Below are positions 7,858 through 16,651 of a stretch of 64,000 nt of DNA, one piece after another. The stretch's first letter is position 1; every line of letters starts with the position of its first letter. The position numbers and the translations under genes are program-made. Source of the DNA: Marinomonas sargassi (GTDB lineage: Bacteria > Pseudomonadota > Gammaproteobacteria > Pseudomonadales > Marinomonadaceae). Below the pieces are notes generated by a model. That model did no database searches. It was not told where the DNA came from and saw only the letters and a list, made by a program, of their open reading frames with translations. Where the stretch lies: contig NZ_JAOVZB010000001.1 in assembly GCF_025716875.1 (NCBI RefSeq), positions 186,001 through 250,000 on the forward strand, given 5' to 3'.

Positions 7858-9117
7858 TTAAGCAATAGTGACTCGGTTCCGACCTTTCTTTTTTGACACA
7901 TATAAAGCAGCGTCAGCTCGTTTTAAAGTCGAATCCGGCGCTTCTCCCTGCTCCGCCAAAGCAAGGCCAATACTCACAGTGACACTAACTTCCATATCTT
8001 TCTTCTTTTTAGGATCAAATACTTCAATTAAGGATTCTTCAATATTTAAACGAACGTTTTCTAAAACCTCTTTAATTTCCTCTTTTTTATCATTCGAAAA
8101 AACTATGGTGAACTCTTCCCCACCATATCGAAATGCTTTTCCCGGAGAACACCACCGCTTCATTTGATCGGCAACATTTTGTAAAACCCTGTCCCCCATG
8201 TCATGGCCATAGCTATCGTTAAATTTTTTAAAAAAATCCACATCGACCATGGCAATGGCATAGCGCTTAGAAAGCCCTATCAAACGTTCATTTAATGCTC
8301 TTCTAGCGGGTAATTTCGTCATATCGTCTAGGTAAGCCATTCGATACCCTTCCATCAAAGCAAACCAAATCCATAACAAAAATTGGGCCGCTAACAGAAC
8401 ATCCAATCTATGTCCTGAAAAAGAAAAATAATGAATTCCTATTAAGCTTAAAATACTAATAAAGCCACAGGCCTTAAAAGCATCTCTACTTGACCACCAA
8501 GAAAGAAATACTGTCGATAAACTCACTAACAAAACGCCCCATAAAAGAACGTCAGACCATGTCTTATTCGTTTGTAAGAAAGTGAAATTAAGAAAGGAAA
8601 AAGACACCCATTTTTGCTCAATGGCGTAACACCAAGTCACCAGCATAAAAATGAAAAGCAGTCGATTAATAACAAAACGGTTCATTAAGCCCCTTTCAGG
8701 CAGAAAGCTTAATAGGGCAATACAAAGGCAAGATACGACTAAATAAGCAACAAATGAACCTTCACTTACGTAGTCACCATAAAGTTTTGGTAACAATAAG
8801 AGAAGCACCAACACCAACACTCGACCTTTGTTGAAATGCCACGCCAGTACCAACGCAAGTGTTGCCATAATAAAAGGTAAAAGAGGTAGCAGACTGAGCC
8901 ATAAAGGCGACAACAGGTCGACATTTATACTGGCATAAATACTGGAAATAAAAATGAGACTAGGGAAAAACAATAACTTCAGTCGCTCAAGCATAAACCT
9001 ACTAAAACTCTCCAACTCAAAAAAACTTACAATGCCATAGTTTATTACCCATGACGACAGAACAATACCAACACAACTGTAAAAAGGGCAGTAAAACGAG
9101 GTAATCTTCTTTTGCAA
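7858..9117 (-). CDS. Membrane-anchored diguanylate cyclase (GGDEF)
   Basis: 419 residues. The first 265 or so residues contain about eight hydrophobic segments, so the enzyme is anchored in the inner membrane by an unrecognised MASE-like sensor domain. The GGDEF domain begins near DDMTKLPARRALNERL (about residue 268), and the active-site loop is RYGGEEF near residue 331. This intact A-site predicts synthesis of cyclic di-GMP from two GTP. The five residues before GGEEF are preceded by CSPG, so the RxxD product-inhibition site is absent. The start codon is TTG and uncertain; an internal ATG exists near residue 42. The nearest downstream element is the candidate sRNA promoter. Confidence 0.9.
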   Translation of the reverse strand: MQKKITSFYCPFYSCVGIVLSSWVINYGIVSFFELESFSRFMLERLKLLFFPSLIFISSIYASINVDLLSPLWLSLLPLLPFIMATLALVLAWHFNKGRVLVLVLLLLLPKLYGDYVSEGSFVAYLVVSCLCIALLSFLPERGLMNRFVINRLLFIFMLVTWCYAIEQKWVSFSFLNFTFLQTNKTWSDVLLWGVLLVSLSTVFLSWWSSRDAFKACGFISILSLIGIHYFSFSGHRLDVLLAAQFLLWIWFALMEGYRMAYLDDMTKLPARRALNERLIGLSKRYAIAMVDVDFFKKFNDSYGHDMGDRVLQNVADQMKRWCSPGKAFRYGGEEFTIVFSNDKKEEIKEVLENVRLNIEESLIEVFDPKKKKDMEVSVTVSIGLALAEQGEAPDSTLKRADAALYVSKKKGRNRVTIA

Positions 9118-9313
9118 GAAAAAGCACCGTCATAGAAAACCTATTAGCACGACTTATAAAGAAAGGGAGCATCTGAATAGTCAAAATATTCGTGAAAGCC
9201 TATTAAACTCTCTACAATTTAAGGATAATGGCAAATATTTTCAGCTGAATTTGTTACATATTCGGCTACTAAGCCTTGTATTAAAACAATCAATTGTTAC
9301 AGAGTCATACTTT

Positions 9314-10249
9314 ATGGAAAAGAAAATACTGTGGGTAATTTCCCTTATCTTGGTTCTCATCCTATGGATTAGGGTGGACTCTTCTATTGAAGAAAGCAAG
9401 GTCTCCAAAAGCGCTGAACAAGCGGAGAAAAGCGCCACTGAGACTTCAGAGCCGCAGCAAGCCGTTGAGCAATTAGCTAACAAGCCTAAAGCCCAAGAAA
9501 GCAAAGCAGAGAATAAAACGCCTGTTACTAAGCAACCAGTTAACAAGCCAACCAACAACGCCTCTAACGGCAGCATTCCAGATTTTGCCAAGATAGCTAA
9601 CATCAAAGAACGCAAAGAAACATTCTTTAATTTTTTAACGCCTTTCATTAAAGAAAAGAACACTTTGGTTTTACAGAACCGTCAGCGTCTTATGGACTTA
9701 ATTGAAAGTGATGAGCAGCTGTCCCCTTCGGACATCCAATGGATCTCATCCTTGCGCAAGCGTTCTAAATTAAAAGTTTTGGATTCTTATAACAAAGAAC
9801 ATCTATCAACACTGCTTGTTTATATAGATATCATTCCAGCTTCCCTGGTATTAGCTCAAGCCGCCAATGAATCTGCGTGGGGAACATCGCGTTTTGCCAC
9901 ACAAGGAAACAACTTCTTTGGTCAATGGTGCTTTAGAAAAGGCTGCGGACTCGTGCCTGCATCAAGAAACTCAGACGCGAACCACGAGGTACGTAAGTTC
10001 GCTGGAGCTAAAGAGTCTGTCTTTGCATACATCAATAACTTAAACAGCAATGGTGCTTACAAGAAACTTCGCGCTACTCGTGCCATGCTGCGAGATGAAA
10101 ACAAAGAAATTACTGGTTTAGATTTAACTCATGGCCTTATTCATTACTCAGAAAAAGGCCAAGTTTATGTAGAGGAAATTGAAGGCTTAATAAATTATAA
10201 TAAACTGTGGCGTTTTAACCACGCTCAGACACTTTCTGAGATACAATAA
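9314..10249 (+). CDS. Bax-like N-acetylglucosaminidase
   Basis: 311 residues from the ATG at 9314 (MEKKILWVISLILVLILWI), which gives a signal anchor at the very N-terminus. An upstream in-frame start at 9251 would put 21 residues before that anchor and is less likely. Residues 20-85 are low-complexity, rich in K, E, Q and A, a probable periplasmic linker. The C-terminal half is a glucosaminidase domain of the Bax/FlgJ superfamily, with the catalytic Glu in LAQAANESAWGTSRF and then NNFFGQWCF. Such enzymes cleave GlcNAc-MurNAc bonds in peptidoglycan. It stands alone, 150 bases upstream of fabY. Confidence 0.85.
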   Translation: MEKKILWVISLILVLILWIRVDSSIEESKVSKSAEQAEKSATETSEPQQAVEQLANKPKAQESKAENKTPVTKQPVNKPTNNASNGSIPDFAKIANIKERKETFFNFLTPFIKEKNTLVLQNRQRLMDLIESDEQLSPSDIQWISSLRKRSKLKVLDSYNKEHLSTLLVYIDIIPASLVLAQAANESAWGTSRFATQGNNFFGQWCFRKGCGLVPASRNSDANHEVRKFAGAKESVFAYINNLNSNGAYKKLRATRAMLRDENKEITGLDLTHGLIHYSEKGQVYVEEIEGLINYNKLWRFNHAQTLSEIQ

Positions 10250-10398
10250 TCTATCGCGTTTTCTTTAGGGCGAAAGCCAACAAAATATAAAAAGAAAATT
10301 ACACGTATTACGTACTTACATCGCAGGTGACGAAGTATCCTCATCTCTTTTTTACAACCACGTAATATATGACTCATTTATAGAACGAGGAAATTGAA

Positions 10399-12318
10399 TT
10401 GGCCCGTTTACCTGTTATCGTTGGCTTTGGCGGAATAAATTCAGCTGGTCGTACATCTTCGCATCAAGCGTATCGACGCATTGTGATTGACCTTCTGCCA
10501 AGCTCAGTACAGCAAGACGTTTTACTTGATCTTGCCACCATCACTCAGATGGCTGAATACAAAAATGGCAAATGGTTTACTGAATCTGGTGAAGCATTTG
10601 ACGCAGAAGAATTAGTAGACCAAATTGGTGATTCCGTACTAGCCCAAACTTTAATACGCAGAATACACCCAGATCTGTTTGATGTTGATAATGTTGTTAT
10701 CCATACATCAACGTCGTTAAATGCAACCGAGTCAGAAGAAAAACTCAGTTTTACTGCAAAAACCCGATCACTTCCTAAAAACCGCCCTACCAACTGGCAA
10801 ATCGAAGAAGTCTCTAGCACTTTGAGTAAAGTAACAGTGAATGGAAACCTTGAAACCTTCATCAAGGATACCAAATCTTTATCTGTCAAAGCCGCTGGAC
10901 AATTACCTACAGGATTTGATCCATCAAAGCTTTACCAAAGCCGTAATCATCCCCGTGGATTACAAATGACGGTATACGGCGCTTCTGATGCGATAAAAAG
11001 CAGTGGTATTGAATGGGATACCATTCGCAGCCATGTTGCACCTGATCAAATGGCCGTTTATGCAGCTAACTCAATAGGTCAAATGGATGATCTAGGATTT
11101 GGCGGAATGCTTAAATCTGCACTAATGGGGAAACGCACGACATCTAAGCATCTTCCTCTTGGCTACGCCCAAATGCCAGCAGATTTTGTAAATGCTTACT
11201 TACTAGGCAGTACCGGTAATGTAGGTACATCTATTGGCGCTTGTGCCACCTACTTCTTTAACTTAGAAAAAGCTATTGAAGGCATCAAATCTGGTAAATT
11301 CCGAGTTGCTATGGTCGGCGGCAGTGACGCTCCTATTACTCCAGAGATCATAGAAGGCTTCCGAACTATGGGAGCTTTGGCAGAAGACACTGCATTGCTG
11401 GCCCTTGATCAAATATCCAATCAAGCAGAACCAGATCACACTCGAAGCTGTCGCCCGTTTGCCCAAAACTGCGGTTTCACTATAGGTGAGTCCAGCCAGT
11501 GGACATTATTGATGGATGATGAGCTTGCCATTGAATTAGGCGCAGAAATCTTCGGTGCTGTTCCAGCCGTCTTCTCCTATGCAGATGGACACAAGAAGTC
11601 TATTTCAGCTCCTGGTATTGGTAACTACCTCACCATGAGCAAAGCCATGGCTTACCTGAAAAACATTATAGGAAACGATGGTTTAACAGAACGCACCTTT
11701 ATCCAAGCCCATGGAACCAGCACACCGCAAAATCGCGTTACTGAGTCCCATGTATTAAGCAAAGCTGCCACAAGCTTTGGTGCTCAAGGTATTCCTGTTA
11801 CCGCGATGAAAGCCTTTTTAGGTCATTCACAAGGTACTGCGGGTGGTGATCAGCTCCACCTATCATTAGGCGTTTGGAAAGACGGAATTTTACCGGGAAT
11901 TACAACGTCGGACCTAGTAGCTGACGATGTCTACCAAGACGGCCTAAAATTTCAGCTAAAGCACCAAAATTACGGTAAAGACCACTTCGATGCTGCACTT
12001 CTAAATTCGAAAGGGTTTGGCGGTAACAATGCGACTGCCGTATTGCTGTCACCTAATCAAGTGATGAAGATGCTAGAAAAGCGCTACGATGCAGCACAAC
12101 TTAACACCTACAAAGAAAAAAATAAGCTTGTAGTGAATGCTGCTGAAGAATACAACCAAGCCGCTATTCGTGGGGAGGCTTTGCCTGTCTACAAGTTCGG
12201 CCACAATGTACTCGGTGGAGAAGATTTAGAAATAACCAATGAGCACATTAAGTTGCCTGGTTATGAAATAGCGGTAGATCTAATCGATATTCAGAATGAG
12301 TTTGACGATTTAGTTTAA
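10399..12318 (+). CDS. fabY: FabY-type beta-ketoacyl-ACP synthase
   Basis: 639 residues, much longer than FabB/FabF (about 410) but the length of Pseudomonas FabY. FabY condenses acetyl-CoA with malonyl-ACP to start fatty-acid synthesis. The thiolase-fold triad is visible: Cys282 in SIGACATYF, His438 in QAHGTSTPQN and His476 in FLGHSQGTAGG. An extra N-terminal region of about 170 residues precedes the synthase core, as in FabY. The start codon is TTG with GAGG about 9 bases upstream; it begins MARLPVIVGFGGINSAGR. No other fatty-acid gene is adjacent. FabY assignment rests on length, the N-terminal pattern and the triad. Confidence 0.88.
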   Translation: MARLPVIVGFGGINSAGRTSSHQAYRRIVIDLLPSSVQQDVLLDLATITQMAEYKNGKWFTESGEAFDAEELVDQIGDSVLAQTLIRRIHPDLFDVDNVVIHTSTSLNATESEEKLSFTAKTRSLPKNRPTNWQIEEVSSTLSKVTVNGNLETFIKDTKSLSVKAAGQLPTGFDPSKLYQSRNHPRGLQMTVYGASDAIKSSGIEWDTIRSHVAPDQMAVYAANSIGQMDDLGFGGMLKSALMGKRTTSKHLPLGYAQMPADFVNAYLLGSTGNVGTSIGACATYFFNLEKAIEGIKSGKFRVAMVGGSDAPITPEIIEGFRTMGALAEDTALLALDQISNQAEPDHTRSCRPFAQNCGFTIGESSQWTLLMDDELAIELGAEIFGAVPAVFSYADGHKKSISAPGIGNYLTMSKAMAYLKNIIGNDGLTERTFIQAHGTSTPQNRVTESHVLSKAATSFGAQGIPVTAMKAFLGHSQGTAGGDQLHLSLGVWKDGILPGITTSDLVADDVYQDGLKFQLKHQNYGKDHFDAALLNSKGFGGNNATAVLLSPNQVMKMLEKRYDAAQLNTYKEKNKLVVNAAEEYNQAAIRGEALPVYKFGHNVLGGEDLEITNEHIKLPGYEIAVDLIDIQNEFDDLV

Positions 12319-12341
12319 GTAAAAACTACCATACGACTAAA

Positions 12342-12372
12342 CTGCCCATAACTTCATATGGGTAGTTTTTTC
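12342..12372 (+). terminator. Terminator after fabY
   Basis: The stem CCCATA/TATGGG with a 6-nt loop, extended by flanking CT and AG, is followed by TTTTTT. A longer alternative pairing (AAAAACTACC with GGTAGTTTTT) spans the same region. It lies 25-55 bases past the fabY stop. Confidence 0.7.
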
Positions 12373-12401
12373 TACCCTAAGAACTTTACCCCTTACAACC
12401 A

Positions 12402-12818
12402 TCAACTCTTAAAGATAGACCTAGAAGCCCCCCAAAGAGGCAAAATAGCCGCTGTAATAAAGCAACTCAAGGCACCATACGACAATAGGTATAGGGTTTC
12501 ACCTTGATTAAAGTCAAAGTGTAAACTAATAAAAACGTAGTTTGGTAAGGTAACAAATAACCACATTCCCAACACGGCACTACATCGAGTAGCACTAGAC
12601 ACTCCGTGCATTTTTGACAACAGCCACGCCGTAAACAATAGATAAATATAAATAGACAATGCAAACAACAGCATTACAACAGAGGAAAGTGACTCAGCAG
12701 GGCTGCCAATTAGTTCCTGCTCAATAAAAGACATAGGTTTGAAGGAATACCAGAGAAGCCCAACAAATGCTTGAACAACAAAAAGAAATACTATTGCCTT
12801 ATGGTTTATTCTATACAC
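12402..12818 (-). CDS. Small four-segment membrane protein, function unknown
   Basis: 138 residues with four hydrophobic segments (about 8-28, 43-68, 80-100 and 110-130). LWYSFKPMSF after the first segment faintly recalls DUF1761 membrane proteins, but I cannot assign the family. The start is GTG at 12818, with a GGGGG-containing ribosome binding site 6 bases upstream. It lies about 40 bases downstream of the RmlD-like gene on the same strand, so it may be the last gene of a tatD-reductase-membrane protein operon. Confidence 0.65.
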   Translation of the reverse strand: MYRINHKAIVFLFVVQAFVGLLWYSFKPMSFIEQELIGSPAESLSSVVMLLFALSIYIYLLFTAWLLSKMHGVSSATRCSAVLGMWLFVTLPNYVFISLHFDFNQGETLYLLSYGALSCFITAAILPLWGASRSIFKS

Positions 12819-12858
12819 ATTGCCCCCTATGTCTTTTGTTCCCGCTAGACTTAATTGG

Positions 12859-13731
12859 TTATGATTTATTGCGATGCAATTCCTTCACCAAATTCCTCAG
12901 TTTAGAACGCCACGGGCGCTGCTTTACACCAAAGTGATTAAAAATCCTTCGACAAGATAGCGACTGCCGCTGCCTTTCAACCGTTTCAAAATCTGTTTCA
13001 GAAATCACCTCAATTTCTTGTTGGACATCTGGTCGCAGCTGACTCGAGGTGGCAACAATCGCCTCCACTAGACCAACCCAACTGATTTCTTCTGCACCAC
13101 AATAGTGATATACCCCAGTATTTTCAGCGCCGTAGTGCCCCTGATTAATAACGGAAAAAATAACACGTGCCAAATCGGATACGGGAGTTGGACTGCCAAT
13201 CAAATCATCTTTATAAGCAAGATTAACACCATCTTCGATAAGCTCTAATGTTCGACAAACAAAATCGTCGCCTTTACCACTAAACAACCAGCCAGTACGT
13301 AAAACAATATTTTTAGGATTTTTTACCACGATAGACTCAGCTTCAACCAAAGCCAAAGCATATGGGCTTGTACCATCTGGTATATCATCTTCGCTATAGG
13401 CTACCGTTTTGTCGCCTAAGAAAACCCTAGCACTACTAATCATGATTAATGGTGCATCAGACTCTTCACTCAAGTAGGCTAAAGTAGATTGGTATTCTCT
13501 AAAGTCATTCTGTAATGCTGAACGTATACTCAAAGCATCAATGGCAACATCAAATTGCATTTCTTGAAGGTGAGCTTTGGCATTGTCACCCTGCAATACA
13601 GACTCATCTGGGCATAACCACTCAAATTCACTTCTTTCTTTTCCCAACTCCAATAAGGAGGAGCCTACCTCAGTATTACTACCGAGTAGCAATATACGAA
13701 TGGGAGCATTAATATTTTCCACAGTTGTCAA
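12859..13731 (-). CDS. RmlD-like NAD(P)-dependent sugar-nucleotide reductase/epimerase family protein
   Basis: About 290 residues. A Rossmann fold begins with IRILLLGSNTEVGSSLLELG, a variant of the GxxGxxG motif. It is followed by MISSARVFLGDK, YSEDDIPDGTSPYALALVEAE (Y and following residues in the SDR active-site position, but without a typical YxxxK) and RTGWLFSG, a hallmark of RmlD-type proteins. The missing YxxxK lysine makes dehydrogenase activity doubtful. I chose the TTG at 13731 because its first bases overlap the tatD stop (TTGA) and GAGGA sits 7 bases upstream; a GTG at 13749 has no ribosome binding site. Overlap implies translational coupling with tatD. Confidence 0.75.
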   Translation of the reverse strand: MTTVENINAPIRILLLGSNTEVGSSLLELGKERSEFEWLCPDESVLQGDNAKAHLQEMQFDVAIDALSIRSALQNDFREYQSTLAYLSEESDAPLIMISSARVFLGDKTVAYSEDDIPDGTSPYALALVEAESIVVKNPKNIVLRTGWLFSGKGDDFVCRTLELIEDGVNLAYKDDLIGSPTPVSDLARVIFSVINQGHYGAENTGVYHYCGAEEISWVGLVEAIVATSSQLRPDVQQEIEVISETDFETVERQRQSLSCRRIFNHFGVKQRPWRSKLRNLVKELHRNKS

Positions 13732-14507
13732 AATACATCCTCGTTCCACTTAGGGAATACTGTCAGCAAATTTTTATTAGCCTGATTAGCAACCTCTTCT
13801 ACCGTCATGCTTTTTAAACTAGCAACATGCTTTGCTACATCTATTACAGATAAAGGGGTGTTAATTTCTCCCTGTCGACCACACAAGGGCATATCAGGTG
13901 AATCTGTTTCTAAGACAAAGGCTTCTTTATCTAACATAGTTAAAGTTCGGTGTGCCTTCTTCGCCCTTGGATAGGTAATCGTACCACCAATACCCAGCAC
14001 AAAACCAAGGTCGATAAAACGCTTAGCTTGCTCAACACTGCCGTTAAAAGCATGGATGACGCCACCATGTTGAAAGCCTGTTTTACGTAAGCATTTGAAC
14101 ACTAAATCATAGCTTTTACGTGCATGTATGATAACAGCAAGCTTTAATGATTTAGCAATAGATAATTGCTGGCAAAAAATACTTATTTGCACTGCCATAT
14201 CAAAACTTCCCGGCCAATTGTCCAGTCCAATCTCACCTATCGCTATGGCATTTCCGCCTTCACATTGATCTCCCAAATACCCAAGATCGTCATCAGCACT
14301 TTCCGATAAAAAGTAGGGGTGTAAACCATAGGCAACACGCCATTGGGAATAACCTTGCTGTAGGTTCGAAAGCTTTGACCAAGACGATCGTTTTACTCCA
14401 GGTACAAGAAAGCCCGACACACCAGCAGAAAGACAAGCTTTCATTAAAGCGTCTCTTCGCTCATCAAAAACGTCAAAATCAAAATGGCAATGGCTATCAA
14501 TATACAT
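13728..14507 (-). CDS. TatD-family metal-dependent hydrolase/DNase
   Basis: 259 residues, the usual TatD length. Metal ligands are visible: the HxH pair in MYIDSHCHFDFD, the glutamate in AIGEIGLDNW, the histidines in IHARKSYD and HAFNGS, and the aspartate in LETDSPDMPL. Family members (TatD, YcfH, YjjV) are 3'-5' exonucleases or hydrolases acting in DNA repair and RNA quality control. It heads a probable operon with the overlapping RmlD-like reductase. Which TatD paralogue it represents cannot be told; the short loop structure is closer to YjjV. Confidence 0.88.
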   Translation of the reverse strand: MYIDSHCHFDFDVFDERRDALMKACLSAGVSGFLVPGVKRSSWSKLSNLQQGYSQWRVAYGLHPYFLSESADDDLGYLGDQCEGGNAIAIGEIGLDNWPGSFDMAVQISIFCQQLSIAKSLKLAVIIHARKSYDLVFKCLRKTGFQHGGVIHAFNGSVEQAKRFIDLGFVLGIGGTITYPRAKKAHRTLTMLDKEAFVLETDSPDMPLCGRQGEINTPLSVIDVAKHVASLKSMTVEEVANQANKNLLTVFPKWNEDVF

Positions 14508-14564
14508 AACCTAAAGATTACAGGATTTATAACCTAATATACCAATATATAAATGACAGCCATA

Positions 14565-14594
14565 AAAAAAGCCGCACTTTGAAGTGCGGCTTTT
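14565..14594. terminator. Terminator of pckA, probably bidirectional
   Basis: The 13-bp stem AAAAGCCGCACTT/AAGTGCGGCTTTT has a 2-base centre. A seven-base A run on the left gives a T run on the minus strand. It lies about 20 bases past the pckA stop. Confidence 0.85.
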
Positions 14595-14613
14595 AGTCAT
14601 TCAAACCAGAAAG

Positions 14614-16170
14614 TTATAAAGACGGCCCTGCCGCTTTAATAACATCTGAAACAGTGTCGAACTTTTTAAAGTTCTCCACAAACTGAGAGATCAGGTCTTT
14701 CGCTTGCAACTCGTATTCGGCTTGATCTGACCAAGTGTTTCTAGGATTTAATAAAACACTATCCACTCCTGGCACCTCAGTAGGAATATCCAAATTCACA
14801 TCAGCTAGATGCTCCGTTTTAGCACCGAGTAAAGCCCCAGACTGAATCGCAGCAATAACAGCTCGTGTTGTTGGAATACTAAAGCGTTTTCCGCCTTTGC
14901 CATGGGCTCCCCCAGTCCAACCAGTGTTGACCAAGTAAACTTGACTACCAAACTCTTCAATACGCTTGATCAACAGTTCAGCGTAAACATCTGCCGAGCG
15001 AGGAAAGAAAGGTGCGCCAAAACACGTTGAGAAGGTCGACTTAATGCCACTTCCTGCTCCCATCTCAGTAGAACCTACCAAGGCCGTGTAGCCACTCAAG
15101 AAGTGGTATGCCGCCGCTTCTTTCGTCAAAATAGACACTGGTGGCAAAACACCCGTTAGATCACAAGTCAGGAACACAATTGCATTTGGCTCCCCTGCGC
15201 GATTTTCTGCCACTCTCTTCTCTATGTGTGCACGTGGGTAACCAGCACGTCCATTCTGAGTTAAAGAGGTATCTGCATAATCCGCTACTCTTGTTTTCGA
15301 ATCCAGTACAACGTTTTCGACAATGGTGCCAAATTTAATCGCGTCCCAAATGATCGGCTCATTTTTCTGAGACAAATCGATGGTTTTAGCGTAGCAGCCA
15401 CCTTCGATATTAAATACCGTACCTTTACCCCAGCCATGTTCATCATCACCAATTAGTGAACGAGCAGGGTCGGCAGACAAGGTTGTTTTACCTGTACCAG
15501 AAAGGCCGAAAAACAAAGTTACATCTTGCTCTGTGCCAACATTCGCCGCACAGTGCATCGGTAAAACATCATGGGCTGGTAATAAGTAGTTCTGCACAGA
15601 GAACATAGCTTTTTTCATTTCACCTGCGTAACGCATGCCAGCAATCAAAACTTTACGCTCAGCAAAATTAAGGATAACGCAGGCCTCAGAGTTCGTTCCG
15701 TCACGCTCAGGATCACATACAAAACCAGGAGCATTTAAAATCTGCCACTCACCTTTATTAGATGGATTATAAGTCTCTGGCGTTATAAATAAGTTTTGAC
15801 CAAATAAATGATGCCATGCAGTTTCAGTACGCATAATAACCGGTAGGTAATATTCATCACCGGCACCAACATGCACCGTGGACTCATATGATGTATTTGA
15901 ATTCAGGTAGTCAGCTACACGATCCCATAAAGGTGAAAATTTAACTTCTGGAAAAGGTTTGTTCACTGCTCCCCACTGAATTGAATCTTTACTAGAGTCT
16001 TCCTCTACAATAAAGCGATCAGCTGGAGATCGACCTGTACGAGCACCTGTTTCAACAACAAGTGCCCCATTGTCCGCAAGTTTCCCCTCACCATATTCCA
16101 GCGCTTTTTCGACTAATTGTGGCGCGGTTAATTGTCTATGTTTTACCGGTTGGTTTATTGCAGAACTCAT
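14614..16170 (-). CDS. pckA: Phosphoenolpyruvate carboxykinase (ATP)
   Basis: 518 residues. It makes PEP from oxaloacetate and ATP, the entry step of gluconeogenesis. The kinase-1a P-loop is [15 protein letters not shown] around residue 225. The metal/ATP site [10 protein letters not shown] and [11 protein letters not shown] follow, and the substrate arginines lie in [11 protein letters not shown] near residue 45. All are diagnostic of the ATP-dependent class. The start ATG opens [14 protein letters not shown]. It is divergent from gnd across a 480-bp AT-rich gap, fitting coordinated control of carbon flow, though no regulator site could be recognised. Confidence 0.96.
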   Translation of the reverse strand: MSSAINQPVKHRQLTAPQLVEKALEYGEGKLADNGALVVETGARTGRSPADRFIVEEDSSKDSIQWGAVNKPFPEVKFSPLWDRVADYLNSNTSYESTVHVGAGDEYYLPVIMRTETAWHHLFGQNLFITPETYNPSNKGEWQILNAPGFVCDPERDGTNSEACVILNFAERKVLIAGMRYAGEMKKAMFSVQNYLLPAHDVLPMHCAANVGTEQDVTLFFGLSGTGKTTLSADPARSLIGDDEHGWGKGTVFNIEGGCYAKTIDLSQKNEPIIWDAIKFGTIVENVVLDSKTRVADYADTSLTQNGRAGYPRAHIEKRVAENRAGEPNAIVFLTCDLTGVLPPVSILTKEAAAYHFLSGYTALVGSTEMGAGSGIKSTFSTCFGAPFFPRSADVYAELLIKRIEEFGSQVYLVNTGWTGGAHGKGGKRFSIPTTRAVIAAIQSGALLGAKTEHLADVNLDIPTEVPGVDSVLLNPRNTWSDQAEYELQAKDLISQFVENFKKFDTVSDVIKAAGPSL

Positions 16171-16651
16171 CTCACTACATCCTCTACACAGTCATCACTG
16201 TCTAATAAATTTCAGGGTTTTATCTGTGCTTTTATTAAGCAAAACGATAGTAACAAGATAATCTAAAAACAGACAAGCTTATAACTTTATGTTCTTTAAT
16301 TACGAATTTGAAAGAGAAATGACGTTTCTAACACTTTGATTTGTAATACAAAAATACTTTTTGGTAGGTTTTTACGTAGTTTCAACTAGAGATAAGCTCT
16401 CTTTTTTTATCCGCCAAAATATAAGCTTGTAATTTTCTTTCTTTTTTAACAAAGAAGGTTAAAAAAAACGCTTTTTACTACTGAAAAAAAATTGTAATTA
16501 TTTTTAAAAAAATCACTTTGTATTAGAAAAAGTCAAAAAAGCGTAATATTTTCATTTTTTGGAACATATAGGTGGTCTGAATAACCAAGCTTTATGGTAG
16601 GATAAGCAACCAATTTTCTTTTAAACTCCGTTCAAAGGTTGATCGTTTTTT
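16171..16651. other. AT-rich intergenic region between divergent pckA and gnd
   Basis: 481 bases without a gene, rich in A and T runs. It contains a 9-bp AT-only inverted repeat (TTTTTTAAC 16442-16450 with GTTAAAAAA 16458-16466) and a weak 5-bp hairpin followed by T7 near 16388-16408. Both divergent promoters must be here, but no box stands out against the AT background. I see no RNA gene or operator that I can support. Confidence 0.5.

Noticed and set aside
9241-9663. 140-codon open frame on the minus strand inside the Bax-like gene
   Set aside because: It is antisense to a clear glucosaminidase gene, has no recognisable domain and arises from the low-complexity linker coding region.
16388-16408. 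Five-bp hairpin followed by T7 in the pckA-gnd gap, as a possible terminator of a small plus-strand RNA
   Set aside because: The stem is short and AT-rich and no promoter could be recognised upstream, so chance in an AT-rich gap is more likely.
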